From NCBI RefSeq assembly GCF_900105245.1, contig NZ_FNSZ01000001.1:4958001-5022000 (forward strand): DNA of 64,000 bases, read 5' to 3'. This document shows positions 52,365-62,809 of the stretch, piece by piece. How positions within the stretch are numbered: the stretch's first letter is position 1; each line of letters begins with the position of its first letter. The notes beneath the pieces are model-generated. The model did no database searches. It was not told where the DNA came from and saw only the letters and a program-made list of their open reading frames with translations. The stretch is from Streptomyces sp. 1222.5. Lineage in GTDB: Bacteria > Actinomycetota > Actinomycetes > Streptomycetales > Streptomycetaceae. A program made the position numbers and the translations under genes.

Positions 52365-53372
52365 ATGGACGCACCGTCCGCCACGCAGCGGGAGGGGCAC
52401 GACCCGGAGGACGCGCGGGAGCACGACCCGGCGGAGGCGCCCGAGGGCGTCATCGCCACGCGCGGACTCACCAAGCGCTACCGCGGCGGACAGCTCGCCG
52501 TGGACGGTCTCGACCTGACCGTCCCGGCGGGCAGCGTCTTCGGCTTCCTCGGCCCGAACGGCTCCGGCAAGACCACCACCATCCGCATGCTGATGGGCCT
52601 GATCGAGCCGACCTCGGGCACGGCACGGGTGCTGGGCCGCCCCATGCCGCGGGCGGCTCGTGCGGTCCTGCCGCAGGTCGGCGCGCTCATCGAGGGCCCC
52701 GCCCTGTACGGCTTCCTGTCCGGCCGGGACAACCTCCTGCGCTACGACGCCGCCGACCCGACCGCCGACCCGCGCACCCGGCGCGTCCGCGTCGCCGCCG
52801 CCCTGGACCGGGTGGGCCTCACGGCCGCCGCGGGCAAGAAGGCGAAGGCGTACTCGCTCGGCATGAAGCAGCGCCTCGGCCTGGCCGCGGCGCTGCTCCA
52901 GCCGCGCCGACTGCTCGTCCTGGACGAACCGACCAACGGCCTCGACCCGCAGGGCATGCGGGAGATCCGCACCCTGATCAGGGAACTGGCCGCCGACGGC
53001 ACGACCGTCTTCCTCTCCTCGCACCTCCTGGACGAGATCGAGCAGGTCTGCACGCACGCGGCGGTGATGACGCGGGGCCGGCTCGTCACCCAGGGCGCGG
53101 TCGCCGACCTGGCGGCCGGGGCGCGCGGCCGGCTGGTGGTGCTCACCCCGGACGCGGCCGACGCGGCCCGGGTGCTCAAGGAGCAGGGGATCGGGGACGT
53201 CACCGCGGACGGTGACCGGGTCACCGGCGAGCCGCCCGCGCGGGACCTCGCCGAGGTGACCGCGGCCCTGGTCGGCGCGGGCGTGCGCGTCCGGGGCCTC
53301 ACGCTCGAACGGGCCTCGCTGGAGGACGCGTTCGTGGCACTGACGGGGGAGGGTTTCGATGTCGCGGGCTGA
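52365..53372 (+). CDS. ABC exporter ATP-binding protein
   Basis: 335 residues. Walker A is FLGPNGSGKTTTIRMLMGLI, signature AYSLGMKQRLGLAAALL, Walker B LLVLDEPTNGLDPQG, H loop FLSSHLLDEIEQV. This is the CcmA/DrrA-like class with a C-terminal domain of about 80 residues. The N-terminal 30 residues are acidic. It overlaps the permease gene by 14 bases. Confidence 0.92.
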   Translation: MDAPSATQREGHDPEDAREHDPAEAPEGVIATRGLTKRYRGGQLAVDGLDLTVPAGSVFGFLGPNGSGKTTTIRMLMGLIEPTSGTARVLGRPMPRAARAVLPQVGALIEGPALYGFLSGRDNLLRYDAADPTADPRTRRVRVAAALDRVGLTAAAGKKAKAYSLGMKQRLGLAAALLQPRRLLVLDEPTNGLDPQGMREIRTLIRELAADGTTVFLSSHLLDEIEQVCTHAAVMTRGRLVTQGAVADLAAGARGRLVVLTPDAADAARVLKEQGIGDVTADGDRVTGEPPARDLAEVTAALVGAGVRVRGLTLERASLEDAFVALTGEGFDVAG

Positions 53373-54285
53373 GACGGTCCCGGGCCCGGCCGGCGGGGCC
53401 GGCACGCCGCTCCCCGCGCCGCCCGGGGAGGCGGCCGTCCGGCGGCCGCGTCTCCTGTGGACCTTCGGGCTGCTGCGCAGCGAGATCGTCACCACGGTCC
53501 GCCGCTGGCGCACGCTCGCCCTGCTGGGTGTGCTGGCGGCGGTGCCGGTGCTGGTGGGGATCGCGGTGAGGATCGAGACCAGGGGCGGCTCGTCGGCGGG
53601 CGGGGGCGGCGGCGGTCCGGCGTTCATCTCGCAGATCACCAACAACGGCCTGTTCCTGGTGTTCACGGCACTGGCGGCGACGCTGCCGTTCTTCCTGCCG
53701 ATGGCCGTCGGCGTCGTCGCGGGCGACGCGATCGCGGGGGAGGCGGGCGCGGGAACTCTGCGCTATCTGCTGGTCGCCCCGGCCGGCCGGACCCGCCTGC
53801 TGCTGACCAAGTACACGACCGTGATGGTGTTCTGCCTGCTGGCCACCCTGGTCGTCGCCGTCTCGGCGCTGATCGTCGGCGCGCTGCTCTTCCCGCTCGG
53901 CGATCTGACGACCATCTCCGGCACCCGGATCGGCTTCGCCGAGGGCCTGGGCCGGGCGTTGCTGATCGCCCTGGTCGTCGCCGCGTCCCTGATAGGTGTG
54001 GCCGCGCTCGGCCTGTTCGTGTCGACCCTCACCGGCAGCGGCATCGCGGCGATGGCGACCACCGTGGGCCTGCTGATCACCGTGCAGATCCTCGACCAGA
54101 TCCCCCAGTTGCACGCGCTGCAGCCGTACCTCTTCCCGCACTACTGGCTGTCCTTCGCCGATCTGATGCGCGACCCCGTCTACTGGGACGACCTGACGAA
54201 GAACCTCGAACTCCAGGCCCTGTACGCGGCCGTGTTCGGCTCGGCGGCCTGGGCGCGGTTCGCGGCGAAGGACGTCAGCGCGTAG
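53359..54285 (+). CDS. ABC-2 type permease
   Basis: 308 residues with six membrane helices and a Pro-rich N-tail. The typical ABC-2 feature GDAIAGEAGAGTLRYLLVAP follows helix 2; a Gly-rich loop (SSAGGGGGGPAF) lies outside. It pairs with the ATPase upstream. Substrate unknown; the LolA-like neighbour suggests a lipid or lipoprotein-related cargo. Confidence 0.88.
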   Translation: MSRAETVPGPAGGAGTPLPAPPGEAAVRRPRLLWTFGLLRSEIVTTVRRWRTLALLGVLAAVPVLVGIAVRIETRGGSSAGGGGGGPAFISQITNNGLFLVFTALAATLPFFLPMAVGVVAGDAIAGEAGAGTLRYLLVAPAGRTRLLLTKYTTVMVFCLLATLVVAVSALIVGALLFPLGDLTTISGTRIGFAEGLGRALLIALVVAASLIGVAALGLFVSTLTGSGIAAMATTVGLLITVQILDQIPQLHALQPYLFPHYWLSFADLMRDPVYWDDLTKNLELQALYAAVFGSAAWARFAAKDVSA

Positions 54286-54316
54286 CCCCCGGGGGCGGCC
54301 CGGGGGCGGTGCGGTC

Positions 54317-54904
54317 CTACGCGGTCTGGTGCGGGAAGCGGGCGAGCGGCGCGTCCTGCGCGAAGAACGTCTTCGCGCGGGTCAGTGCCCCGGTGTCCTT
54401 CAGCACGTCGCCGGGCTTGCTGCCGTTGCCGAGCAGGACCCCGCCGAAGCGCATCCCCAGGTAGGCGGCCGAGTTGTTGAGCGTGCCCACGTACGGGTCG
54501 GCGACGGACGGCTCCTCGTCCGCCAGTGCGGCGACGCCCCAGAGGGTGCGTCCGGCCATCGTGGCCTTGAAGTCGACGCCCGGGGTGCGCAGCCAGCCGG
54601 ACCAGTGGTCCAGATAGGTCTTGGTGAGGCTGGAGACCGAGTACCAGTACAGGGGCGAGGCGATCACGATGTCCGTGGCCGCGAGGGTGGCGTCCAGCAG
54701 CCGGCCGGTCGCGGTGTCCGACGGCGGGCGTACGTGGTCGCTGTCGTGCCGGAGGTCCACGAAGCCGGGCAGCGGCCGTTCGGCGAGGTGGATCCAGCGC
54801 TGTTCGACGTCACCGGGCAGCTGTTCGGCGGCCCGGCGGGCCAGCAGTTCGGTGTTGCCCTCGGCGCGGGCGCTGCCCAGGACGAAGAGGAAGCGGCGGC
54901 TCAT
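54317..54904 (-). CDS. NADPH-dependent FMN reductase / flavodoxin-fold protein
   Basis: 195 residues. The FMN phosphate loop LFVLGSARAEGNTELLARRA and the flavin-ring segment IVIASPLYWYSVSSLTKTYL are clear. It would reduce FMN, quinones or nitro compounds with NAD(P)H. ATG 54904 follows GGGGGA; the longer upstream frame is non-coding. TATGAT with TGCAT/ATGCA repeats lies near 54945-54970 and may be its promoter/operator. Confidence 0.88.
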   Translation of the reverse strand: MSRRFLFVLGSARAEGNTELLARRAAEQLPGDVEQRWIHLAERPLPGFVDLRHDSDHVRPPSDTATGRLLDATLAATDIVIASPLYWYSVSSLTKTYLDHWSGWLRTPGVDFKATMAGRTLWGVAALADEEPSVADPYVGTLNNSAAYLGMRFGGVLLGNGSKPGDVLKDTGALTRAKTFFAQDAPLARFPHQTA

Positions 54905-55097
54905 GGGTCCCCCAGACGAGCGATGTCGGCACAGAAATAAAGACGCGCGCATCATATGCACATGCAAGCAAATTTCTCCAGGGTGGCTGGTGCGAGGCTG
55001 TGACGTCACGGTGACGCACAGGGCGTGGGGAAAGTCCACACTGGACGACAGGGACGCGTACGACCGGATCGTGACGCCGGGGGAGTGAGGGAAACCG

Positions 55098-56279
55098 ATG
55101 TCTCGACTCAGCTTCGAGAAGAAGCGGGCGCAGCAGCCCGCGGCGCACCCGGCGGTGGTGGCCGTACGGGTGTTCGGCGCGGGAAGCGCGTCGGTGGGAG
55201 GGGCGTCCGTCGTGGCGGCACCGGGCGAGCAGATCCAGCAGGCCGTCCTGAACCACCTCCAGCGCCTGGCCATCAGCCTGGGCGCGCCCATACGCGCCAG
55301 CGTGCACGACGACAGCGCCGGCTGCGTGGTGCCCCTGGAGGTCTCGGCGGACGGCTCCAGCCGGGTGGCCGGGGAGCCGGTCCGGCTGGCCCGCCGCAAG
55401 GAGCCGGCGGCGTCGGAGCGGACTCCGGCCCGGCAGCCGCTGCCGCCGGGGACCGTACTGGCGCCGACCGGGCAGTTCGGCCCCCCGCCCGTCATGGAGG
55501 CGGCCCCGCCCGTCCTCGACGAGGCCCCGCCGGTCGTGGACGCCGTCCCGCTCGCCGTGGCCGCGGCCCCGGTCGCGGAGGTGGTCCCACCGGTGCCGGA
55601 CCTGCCCACGCCCGTCCTGGACCTGCCCGCGCCGGTCATGGACGTGTCGGCGGTCCTCGCCGGCGAGCCGGTGGGGCGCACCGACATGCCCGGGACCCGT
55701 ACCGTCGAGCCCGAGCCCGAGATCCCCTCCGCCCCCACCCACACCCCGCCCCGCGGGTTCGACGCCGTCGCCGAGGAGGTGCTCGGGGACGGTCCGCTGA
55801 CCGAGACCGCCGAGGGGGCCGAGCTGCTCACCGAGCCGATGACCCGCATCAACGAGGCCGTACGGGCGGGCGACATCGACACGGCGGCGGAACTCGCCGA
55901 CCGCACGGTCACCGAGGCGTCCACCGTGCTGGGCCCGCACCACACCGAGGTGCTGCACCTGCGCGAACTGAACGCCTACATCGCCTACCTGGCGGGCGAC
56001 CCGGTCCGCGCCTTCGGCCAGTCCCTCGACCTCGCCCGGCTCCGCCGCGACGCACGGGACGCCGAGGCGGCCTACGGAAACGTGCAGAGCGCGGCGACCG
56101 CCTGGCGTGCGGTGCGCGATCCCGAGGAGGGCCTGCGGCTGGGGCGCGACCTGATCGAGTTGTGGACGGATCTCAGCGCCGAGCCCGGCCCCGCGGCCGA
56201 CGACCCGCGTCCCCTGGACTCCGCCCGCGCCCGGATGGTCCGGCTGACCGACCGGGCGGCCCGCGCCGCACAGGTGTAA
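55098..56279 (+). CDS. Proline-rich protein with C-terminal TPR-like region, function unknown
   Basis: 393 residues. Residues about 17-100 form a small domain (AVVAVRVFGAGSASVGGAS, then LNHLQRLAISLGAPIRASVH). Residues about 110-220 are a Pro/Val/Ala-rich linker with imperfect PPV-repeats (PPVMEAAPPVLDEAPPVVDA). Residues about 225-393 are helical with tetratricopeptide-like units (INEAVRAGDIDTAAELADRT, LNAYIAYLAGDPVRAFGQSL). No membrane helix or signal peptide. I recognise no characterised family. Confidence 0.8.
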   Translation: MSRLSFEKKRAQQPAAHPAVVAVRVFGAGSASVGGASVVAAPGEQIQQAVLNHLQRLAISLGAPIRASVHDDSAGCVVPLEVSADGSSRVAGEPVRLARRKEPAASERTPARQPLPPGTVLAPTGQFGPPPVMEAAPPVLDEAPPVVDAVPLAVAAAPVAEVVPPVPDLPTPVLDLPAPVMDVSAVLAGEPVGRTDMPGTRTVEPEPEIPSAPTHTPPRGFDAVAEEVLGDGPLTETAEGAELLTEPMTRINEAVRAGDIDTAAELADRTVTEASTVLGPHHTEVLHLRELNAYIAYLAGDPVRAFGQSLDLARLRRDARDAEAAYGNVQSAATAWRAVRDPEEGLRLGRDLIELWTDLSAEPGPAADDPRPLDSARARMVRLTDRAARAAQV

Positions 56280-56352
56280 CCGGCGTACGCGGTACGGGCG
56301 TCGGCGCCCCCGGACCGCACGGCCCGCCACCGCCGTACGGGCGGCGGCGGGC

Positions 56353-56829
56353 CTAGTGCACGCAGAACTCGTTGCCCTCCGGGTCGGCCATGACCACCCA
56401 CTCGCCGGAGGGCTCCTTCACCTCGTGCAGCACGCGCGCGCCCAGCGCCTCCAGCCGTGCCACCTCCGCCGGGCGCTCACCCCGGCCGGTGTGCAGGTCG
56501 AGGTGGAGCCGGTTCTTCGCCGTCTTGGTCTCCGGCACGCGCTGGAACAGCAGCCGCCGCCCGAGCCCGGTGCCGGTCCGGGGGTCGTACGGGTCGTCGG
56601 GATGCCGTACGGCGATCAGGTCACGGAAGGCGGGCAGGCCGTGGTACTCCACGATGGCCGCGCCGGGCAGATCGCCGGCGGACAGCAGCTGTTCGATCAG
56701 GGCGCTGTTGTCCTCGGCCGTGTAGTGCAGCGCGGCGGCCCAGAAGTCGGCCTGGGTGTGCGGGTCGCCCGCGTCGATGACGAGCTTCCAGTGCAGCGGG
56801 GCGGGGGTGGGAGCGGGTGCCTGGGTCAT
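56353..56829 (-). CDS. VOC-superfamily (glyoxalase-like) protein
   Basis: 158 residues from ATG 56829; GTG 56838 also opens the frame. Two beta-alpha-beta modules: HWKLVIDAGDPHTQADFWAA at the start and VVMADPEGNEFCVH at the end, with NRLHLDLHTG between. Candidate metal ligands are the two His and the terminal Glu. TATAAG lies 8 bases before the ATG, a leaderless pattern. Substrate unknown; some members confer bleomycin-type resistance. Confidence 0.85.
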   Translation of the reverse strand: MTQAPAPTPAPLHWKLVIDAGDPHTQADFWAAALHYTAEDNSALIEQLLSAGDLPGAAIVEYHGLPAFRDLIAVRHPDDPYDPRTGTGLGRRLLFQRVPETKTAKNRLHLDLHTGRGERPAEVARLEALGARVLHEVKEPSGEWVVMADPEGNEFCVH

Positions 56830-56924
56830 GGTGACCACTTATAGCCGCGACCCCCCGCCGGACGAACGCGTTCCGCGCCGTTCCGCCCGGCCCACCGCGC
56901 CGTCGTCCCCCCGCGTGCCCGGAG

Positions 56925-57992
56925 TTACGGCGTCGCGACCTCGGGGTCCGGGCCGGGGGCGGTGGCCAGGCTCTCCGCCTCCGGTCCGGCGACCACCGCG
57001 CCGGTCGCGAGAGCGGTACCGGCCGCGACGGCGGTACCGGCCGCGACAGGGCTGTCGGACACCGCGGCCGGCACACGACCGGTCTCCCGGAGCGCCCGGG
57101 CCCCGCGACGGGCGGAGCGCAGCGCGTCGCCCGTGAGCAGTACCAGCGCCAGCCAGACCAGCCCGAATCCGGCCCAGCGCTCGGGCGGCATGGCCTCGTG
57201 GAAGTAGAAGATGCCGAGCAGGAACTGGAAGACGGGCGCCAGGTACTGCAGCAGTCCGAGCGTGGACAGGGGCACGCGGATCGCCGCCGCGCCGAAGCAG
57301 ACCAGCGGCAGCGCGGTGACGATGCCGGTGGAGGCGAGCAGGGCCGCGTGCCCGGGGCCGTCGTCGACGAAGCTGCTGCCGCCGTGCGCGACGAGCCACA
57401 GCAGGTAGCCGAGCGCGGGCAGGAACTGCATCGCGGTCTCGGCGGCCAGCGACTCGACGCCGCCGAGGGCGACCTTCTTCTTCACCAGGCCGTAGGTGGC
57501 GAACGAGAAGGCCAGGCAGAGCGAGATCCACGGCGGCCGGCCGTAGCCGACGGTCAGGACGACCACGGCGGCGAAGCCGGTCGCGACCGCCGCCCACTGC
57601 ACGGGCCGCAGCCGCTCCTTCAGTAGGAGCACGCCCATCGCGATGGTGACGAGCGGGTTGATGAAGTACCCGAGGGACGCCTCGACGACGTGGCCGGAGT
57701 TCACGGCCCAGATGTAGACGCCCCAGTTCACGGTGATGACGGCCGCCGCCACCGCGACGAGTCCGAGCCGGCGCGGCTGGCGCAGCAGCTGCCCCGCCCA
57801 GGCCCAGCGGCGCACGAAGAGCAGGGCGACGGCGACGAAGACCGCGGACCAGACCATGCGGTGGGCGAGGATCTCGACCGCTCCGGCGGGCTTGAGCAGC
57901 GGCCAGAACAGCGGGACCAGACCCCACATGCCGTACGCGGCGAAGCCGTTCAGCAGGCCTATCCGGTGTTCGCCCTTGGATGTCCCGGCCAC
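56925..57992 (-). CDS. rarD: RarD-type EamA transporter
   Basis: 355 residues, ten membrane helices. RarD features are GFAAYGMWGLVPLFWPLLKP, EILAHRMVWSAVF, and NWGVYIWAVNSGHVVEASLG followed by YFINPLVTIAMGVLLLKERL. The last 70 residues are a low-complexity Ala/Gly/Val tail (VAAGTAVAAGTALATGAVVA). GTG 57992 follows GAGGGAGGGG. Substrate unknown. Confidence 0.9.
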   Translation of the reverse strand: MAGTSKGEHRIGLLNGFAAYGMWGLVPLFWPLLKPAGAVEILAHRMVWSAVFVAVALLFVRRWAWAGQLLRQPRRLGLVAVAAAVITVNWGVYIWAVNSGHVVEASLGYFINPLVTIAMGVLLLKERLRPVQWAAVATGFAAVVVLTVGYGRPPWISLCLAFSFATYGLVKKKVALGGVESLAAETAMQFLPALGYLLWLVAHGGSSFVDDGPGHAALLASTGIVTALPLVCFGAAAIRVPLSTLGLLQYLAPVFQFLLGIFYFHEAMPPERWAGFGLVWLALVLLTGDALRSARRGARALRETGRVPAAVSDSPVAAGTAVAAGTALATGAVVAGPEAESLATAPGPDPEVATP

Positions 57993-58164
57993 GGGCCCCT
58001 CCCTCTCATGTCAGGCACGCGAGAACGAAGGTAACGCCGAGCACCCCCGGTTGTCATGCCCGTATCGCCATACGGTCATGACAGCCGTGAGCCGGGTGCG
58101 CCGGAAGGCGCTGACCTGGGGGGTTCCGCCCGTCGGCGGGGTCCCTCCGGATGCCGGGAGGGGC

Positions 58165-59019
58165 TCAGTCCTTGAGGGCCGCGGCGACGGCGTCCGCCAG
58201 CGGGGTGGTCGGCCGGCCGGTCAGCCGGGACAGGTCGCCGGAGGAGACGGCCAGTTCGCCCTTCTCGATCGAGGCGTCCACGCCGGCCAGGATCGCGGCC
58301 AGCGGCGCGGGCAGCCCGGCGCCGGTCAGGATGCCGGTGAGCGCCACGACGGAGACCGGGTTGTAGACGATCTCCCTGCCGGTCTGCCGGCTCAGCTCGG
58401 CGGCGTACTCGGCGAAGCCCCACGCCACGTCACCGCCCAGCTCGTACGTCGTGTTCTCGTGCCCCTCGCCGGTGAGCACCGCGACCGCGGCGGCCGCGTA
58501 GTCGGCGCGGGAGGCCGAGGAGATCCGGCCGTCGCCGGCGGCCTGGACGACCGCGCCGTGCTCCAGCACCGGCGCCAGGTTCTCGGTGTAGTTCTCGTGG
58601 TACCAGCCGTTGCGCAGCAGGCTGTAGGGCAGGCCGGAGGCGAGCAGCACCTCCTCGGTGGCCCGGTGGTCGTCGGCGAGCGCCGCCCGCAGGCTGCCCG
58701 GGGCGCTGGTGTACGCGAGCAGTGCGACGCCCGCCGCCCGCGCCGCTTCGATGACGACCTCGTGCTGCCGCACCCGGCCCTTGTCGAACTCGTTGCCCGA
58801 GATCAGCAGGACCCGGTCCCCGGCCGAGAACAGGCCGTCGAAGGTCTCGGGGGCGTTGTAGTCGGCGACGGCGAGCCGCACTCCCCGTGCCGCGAGGCCG
58901 GCGGCCTTCTCCTTGTCGCGCACGACCGCGGTGATCCGGTCCGCCGGGACCTTCTCCAGCAGCTGCTCCACGACGTGCCGGCCGAGGTGTCCGGTGGCTC
59001 CGGTGACGACGATGCTCAT
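58165..59019 (-). CDS. NmrA/QOR2-like NAD(P)H-binding oxidoreductase
   Basis: 284 residues from ATG 59019, nine bases after GGAG. The nucleotide motif VVTGATGHLGRHVVEQLLEK opens the protein; LLAYTSAPGSLRAALADDHR and GLPYSLLRNGWYHENYTENL are typical of quinone oxidoreductase 2 (QorB/YtfG). It diverges from an HxlR regulator, the usual arrangement for stress-responsive quinone or aldehyde reductases. Confidence 0.9.
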   Translation of the reverse strand: MSIVVTGATGHLGRHVVEQLLEKVPADRITAVVRDKEKAAGLAARGVRLAVADYNAPETFDGLFSAGDRVLLISGNEFDKGRVRQHEVVIEAARAAGVALLAYTSAPGSLRAALADDHRATEEVLLASGLPYSLLRNGWYHENYTENLAPVLEHGAVVQAAGDGRISSASRADYAAAAVAVLTGEGHENTTYELGGDVAWGFAEYAAELSRQTGREIVYNPVSVVALTGILTGAGLPAPLAAILAGVDASIEKGELAVSSGDLSRLTGRPTTPLADAVAAALKD

Positions 59020-59075
59020 GGTGGAGGACTCCTTGGGTGCCGAGAGGTTCGGTAGGCCGTATGCCACTCACCCTA

Positions 59076-59122
59076 GGTAGTGCACTAACCAAGCGAAAGT
59101 ACCCACTTTGAAGTAAGGTACT
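59076..59122. promoter_or_regulatory. Divergent nmrA/hxlR operator region
   Basis: Two dyads: GGTAGTGCACTAACC (59076-59090, palindromic core AGTGCACT) and AGTACC-N13-GGTACT (59098-59103 and 59117-59122). The second ends three bases before the hxlR ATG. They are likely HxlR sites controlling both genes. Confidence 0.5.
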
Positions 59123-59125
59123 GGC

Positions 59126-59530
59126 ATGACGGTAAGCAACCAGATGACCGACGCCGAGGCGCTGTGCCCCCACCGCCTAGTCCTGGAGCACGTCACCAGC
59201 CGCTGGGGTGTCCTCGTCCTGATCGAACTGCTGGAGCGGCCGTACCGGTTCAGCGAGCTGCGCCGGGCTGTCAGCCGGTTCGGCGGCCGTACCGTCAGCG
59301 AGAAGATGCTCACCCAGACCCTCCAGACCCTGGAGCGCGACGGCCTGGTCCACCGGGACGCCAAGCCGGTCATCCCGCCCCGGGTCGACTACTCGCTCAC
59401 CGGCCTCGGCCGGGAGGCGGCGGAGCAGGTGCGCGCCCTGGCGCGGTGGACCGACACCCGCATGGGCGACGTGGAGAAGGCCCGCCGGGAGTACGACGAA
59501 GCCCGGGAACTCAGGTCCCGGGCTTCGTAG
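59126..59530 (+). CDS. HxlR-family transcriptional regulator
   Basis: 134 residues. The winged helix-turn-helix covers VTSRWGVLVLIELLERPYRF, FSELRRAVSRFGGRTVSEKM and LQTLERDGLVHRDAKPVIPP. HxlR proteins often sense electrophiles or quinones through a Cys near the N-terminus; Cys14 (ALCPHRLV) is present here. It is divergent from an NmrA-type reductase. A terminator hairpin lies inside its last codons. Confidence 0.92.
   Translation: MTVSNQMTDAEALCPHRLVLEHVTSRWGVLVLIELLERPYRFSELRRAVSRFGGRTVSEKMLTQTLQTLERDGLVHRDAKPVIPPRVDYSLTGLGREAAEQVRALARWTDTRMGDVEKARREYDEARELRSRAS
59497..59527. terminator. Terminator embedded in the 3' end of the hxlR coding sequence
   Basis: A perfect 12-bp stem CGAAGCCCGGGA (59497-59508) with TCCCGGGCTTCG (59516-59527), loop of 7. 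It ends three bases before the hxlR stop end and can also stop the convergent korAB transcript. Confidence 0.75.
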
Positions 59531-59543
59531 AACGGCGGCGGAC

Positions 59544-60597
<1,054 letters not shown>

Positions 60598-60605
<8 letters not shown>

Positions 60606-62526
60606 CGATGGCCTCCTTCAGCGCCGCGGCGAGCTGTTCCGCCTTGAACGGCATGCCGTTGACCTGGGTGTAGGAGTGGGCGTCGACCAGGTACTTCGCC
60701 CGGACCAGGGTGGCCAGCTGCCCCAGGTTCATCTCGGGGACGACCACCTTGTCGTACTGCTCGAGCACGTGTCCGAGGTTACGCGGGAAGGGGTTGAGGT
60801 GGCGCAGGTGCGCCTGCGCGACGGAGTCTCCGGCCGCCCGCAGCCGCCGTACCGCCGCCGTGATCGGGCCGTAGGTCGAACCCCAGCCCAGGACCAGCGT
60901 CCTCGCGCCGTGCGGGTCGTCGACCTCCAGGTCCGGGACCTCGATGCCGTCGATCTTGGCCTGGCGGGCGCGGACCATGAAGTCGTGGTTGGCGGGGTCG
61001 TAGGAGATGTTGCCCGTGCCGTCCTGCTTCTCGATGCCGCCGATGCGGTGCTCCAGCCCCGGCGTGCCCGGGACCGCCCACGGTCTGGCGAGGGTCTGCG
61101 GATCCCGCTTGTACGGCCAGAAGACCTCCGTGCCGTCCTCCAGCGTGTGGTTCGGACCGGACGCGAACTGCACCCGCAGGTCCGGCAGCTCCTCCAGGTC
61201 CGGGATCCGCCACGGCTCGGAGCCGTTGGCCAGGTACCCGTCGGACAGCAGCATCACCGGCGTTCGGTACGTCAGCGCGATCCGGGCCGCCTCCAGCGCC
61301 GCGTCGAAGCAGTCCGCGGGGGTCTTCGGCGCCACGATCGGCACCGGGGCCTCGCCGTTGCGGCCGAACATCGCCTGCAGCAGGTCCGCCTGCTCGGTCT
61401 TGGTCGGCAGACCCGTCGAGGGACCGCCGCGCTGGATGTCCACGACCAGCAGCGGCAGCTCCAGGGAGACGGCCAAGCCGATCGTCTCCGACTTCAGCGC
61501 CACACCGGGACCGGACGTCGTCGTCACCGCGAGGGAACCGCCGAACGCCGCGCCGAGCGCCGCGCCGATGCCCGCGATCTCGTCCTCCGCCTGGAAGGTC
61601 CGCACGCCGAAGTTCTTGTGCTTGGACAGCTCGTGCAGGATGTCCGAGGCCGGCGTGATCGGGTACGAACCCAGGAACAGCGGCAGGTCCGCCTGCCGGG
61701 AGGCGGCGACCAGACCGTAGGCCAGGGCCAGGTTCCCCGAGATGTTCCGGTACGTGCCCGTCGGGAACGCCCGGGTGGCCGGGGCGACCTCGTAGGAGAC
61801 CGCGAAGTCCTCGGTGGTCTCGCCGAAGTTCCAGCCCGCCCGGAACGCGGCGATGTTCGCCTCGGCGATGTCCGGCTTCTTCGCGAACTTCGACTTCAGG
61901 AACTTCTCGGTGCCCTCGGTGGGCCGGTGGTACATCCACGACAGCAGGCCCAGCGCGAACATGTTCTTGCTGCGCTCGGCCTCCTTGCGGGACAGGCTGA
62001 ACTCCTTCAGCGCCTCGACCGTGAGCGTGGTCAGCGGCACCGGGTGGAGGCTGTAGCCGTCGAGCGAGCCGTCCTCCAGCGGCGAGTTCTCGTACCCCAC
62101 CTTCTGCAGGGCCCGCTTGCTGAACTCGTCCGTGTTCACGATGATCTCGGCGCCGCGCGGCAGATCGCCGATGTTCGCCTTCAGGGCGGCCGGGTTCATC
62201 GCGACCAGCACGTTCGGCGCGTCGCCCGGGGTCAGGATGTCGTGGTCGGCGAAGTGGAGCTGGAACGAGGAGACGCCCGGCAGGGTGCCGGCGGGGGCGC
62301 GGATCTCGGCCGGGAAGTTCGGCAGGGTGGAGAGGTCGTTCCCGAAGGACGCCGTCTCCGAGGTGAAACGGTCCCCGGTGAGCTGCATACCGTCACCCGA
62401 GTCCCCGGCGAACCGGATGATCACCCGGTCCAGGCGCCGCACGTCCTTGGCTCCGCCCGGTTTGCGCTGCTCTCCCACGACGGTTCCGTCGGTCTGCTCC
62501 GCTGGGCTGCTGACCTGGCTGGTCAC
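60598..62526 (-). CDS. korA: 2-oxoacid:ferredoxin oxidoreductase, gamma-alpha fusion subunit
   Basis: 642 residues from GTG 62526, behind a perfect AAGGAGGT. Residues about 35-215 form the gamma domain (FAGDSGDGMQLTGDRF); the alpha domain follows (LGSYPITPASDILHELSKHK, FQAEDEIAGIGAALGAAFGG). There is no N-terminal ferredoxin domain, as in the oxygen-tolerant mycobacterial KorAB type. The pair may feed reduced ferredoxin to other pathways or partly replace 2-oxoglutarate dehydrogenase. Confidence 0.93.
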
Positions 62527-62749
62527 TGAACTGGACCTCCTTCGAGGCGGCTGTCCGGGGTGCGGTCGTCCCACGGACCATCCCAGGATCAACCCTACGT
62601 CGGTCAGGGTCGCCTTCCCGGTGGCATCCGTGGAACGGATCACATTTCGAGACGGCCTGTCGCACCGGGTTCCCATGATGTCCCGCGCCGTCCGGGCACC
62701 GGCCGAGGCGCTCCCCGCGGGTCCCGCGGATCCCTCCTTCCGCTCCCGT

Positions 62750-62778
62750 CCGGGTACCCCGTTCGCCGGGGTCCCCGG
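62750..62778 (-). terminator. Terminator after the response regulator
   Basis: CCGGGTACCCCG (62750-62761) and CGGGGTCCCCGG (62767-62778) pair with one mismatch, 5-base loop. It lies 32 bases past the stop. Confidence 0.65.
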
Positions 62779-62809
62779 AGGGGCGGGCGACGCGCCGCGG
62801 ACACGTCCG

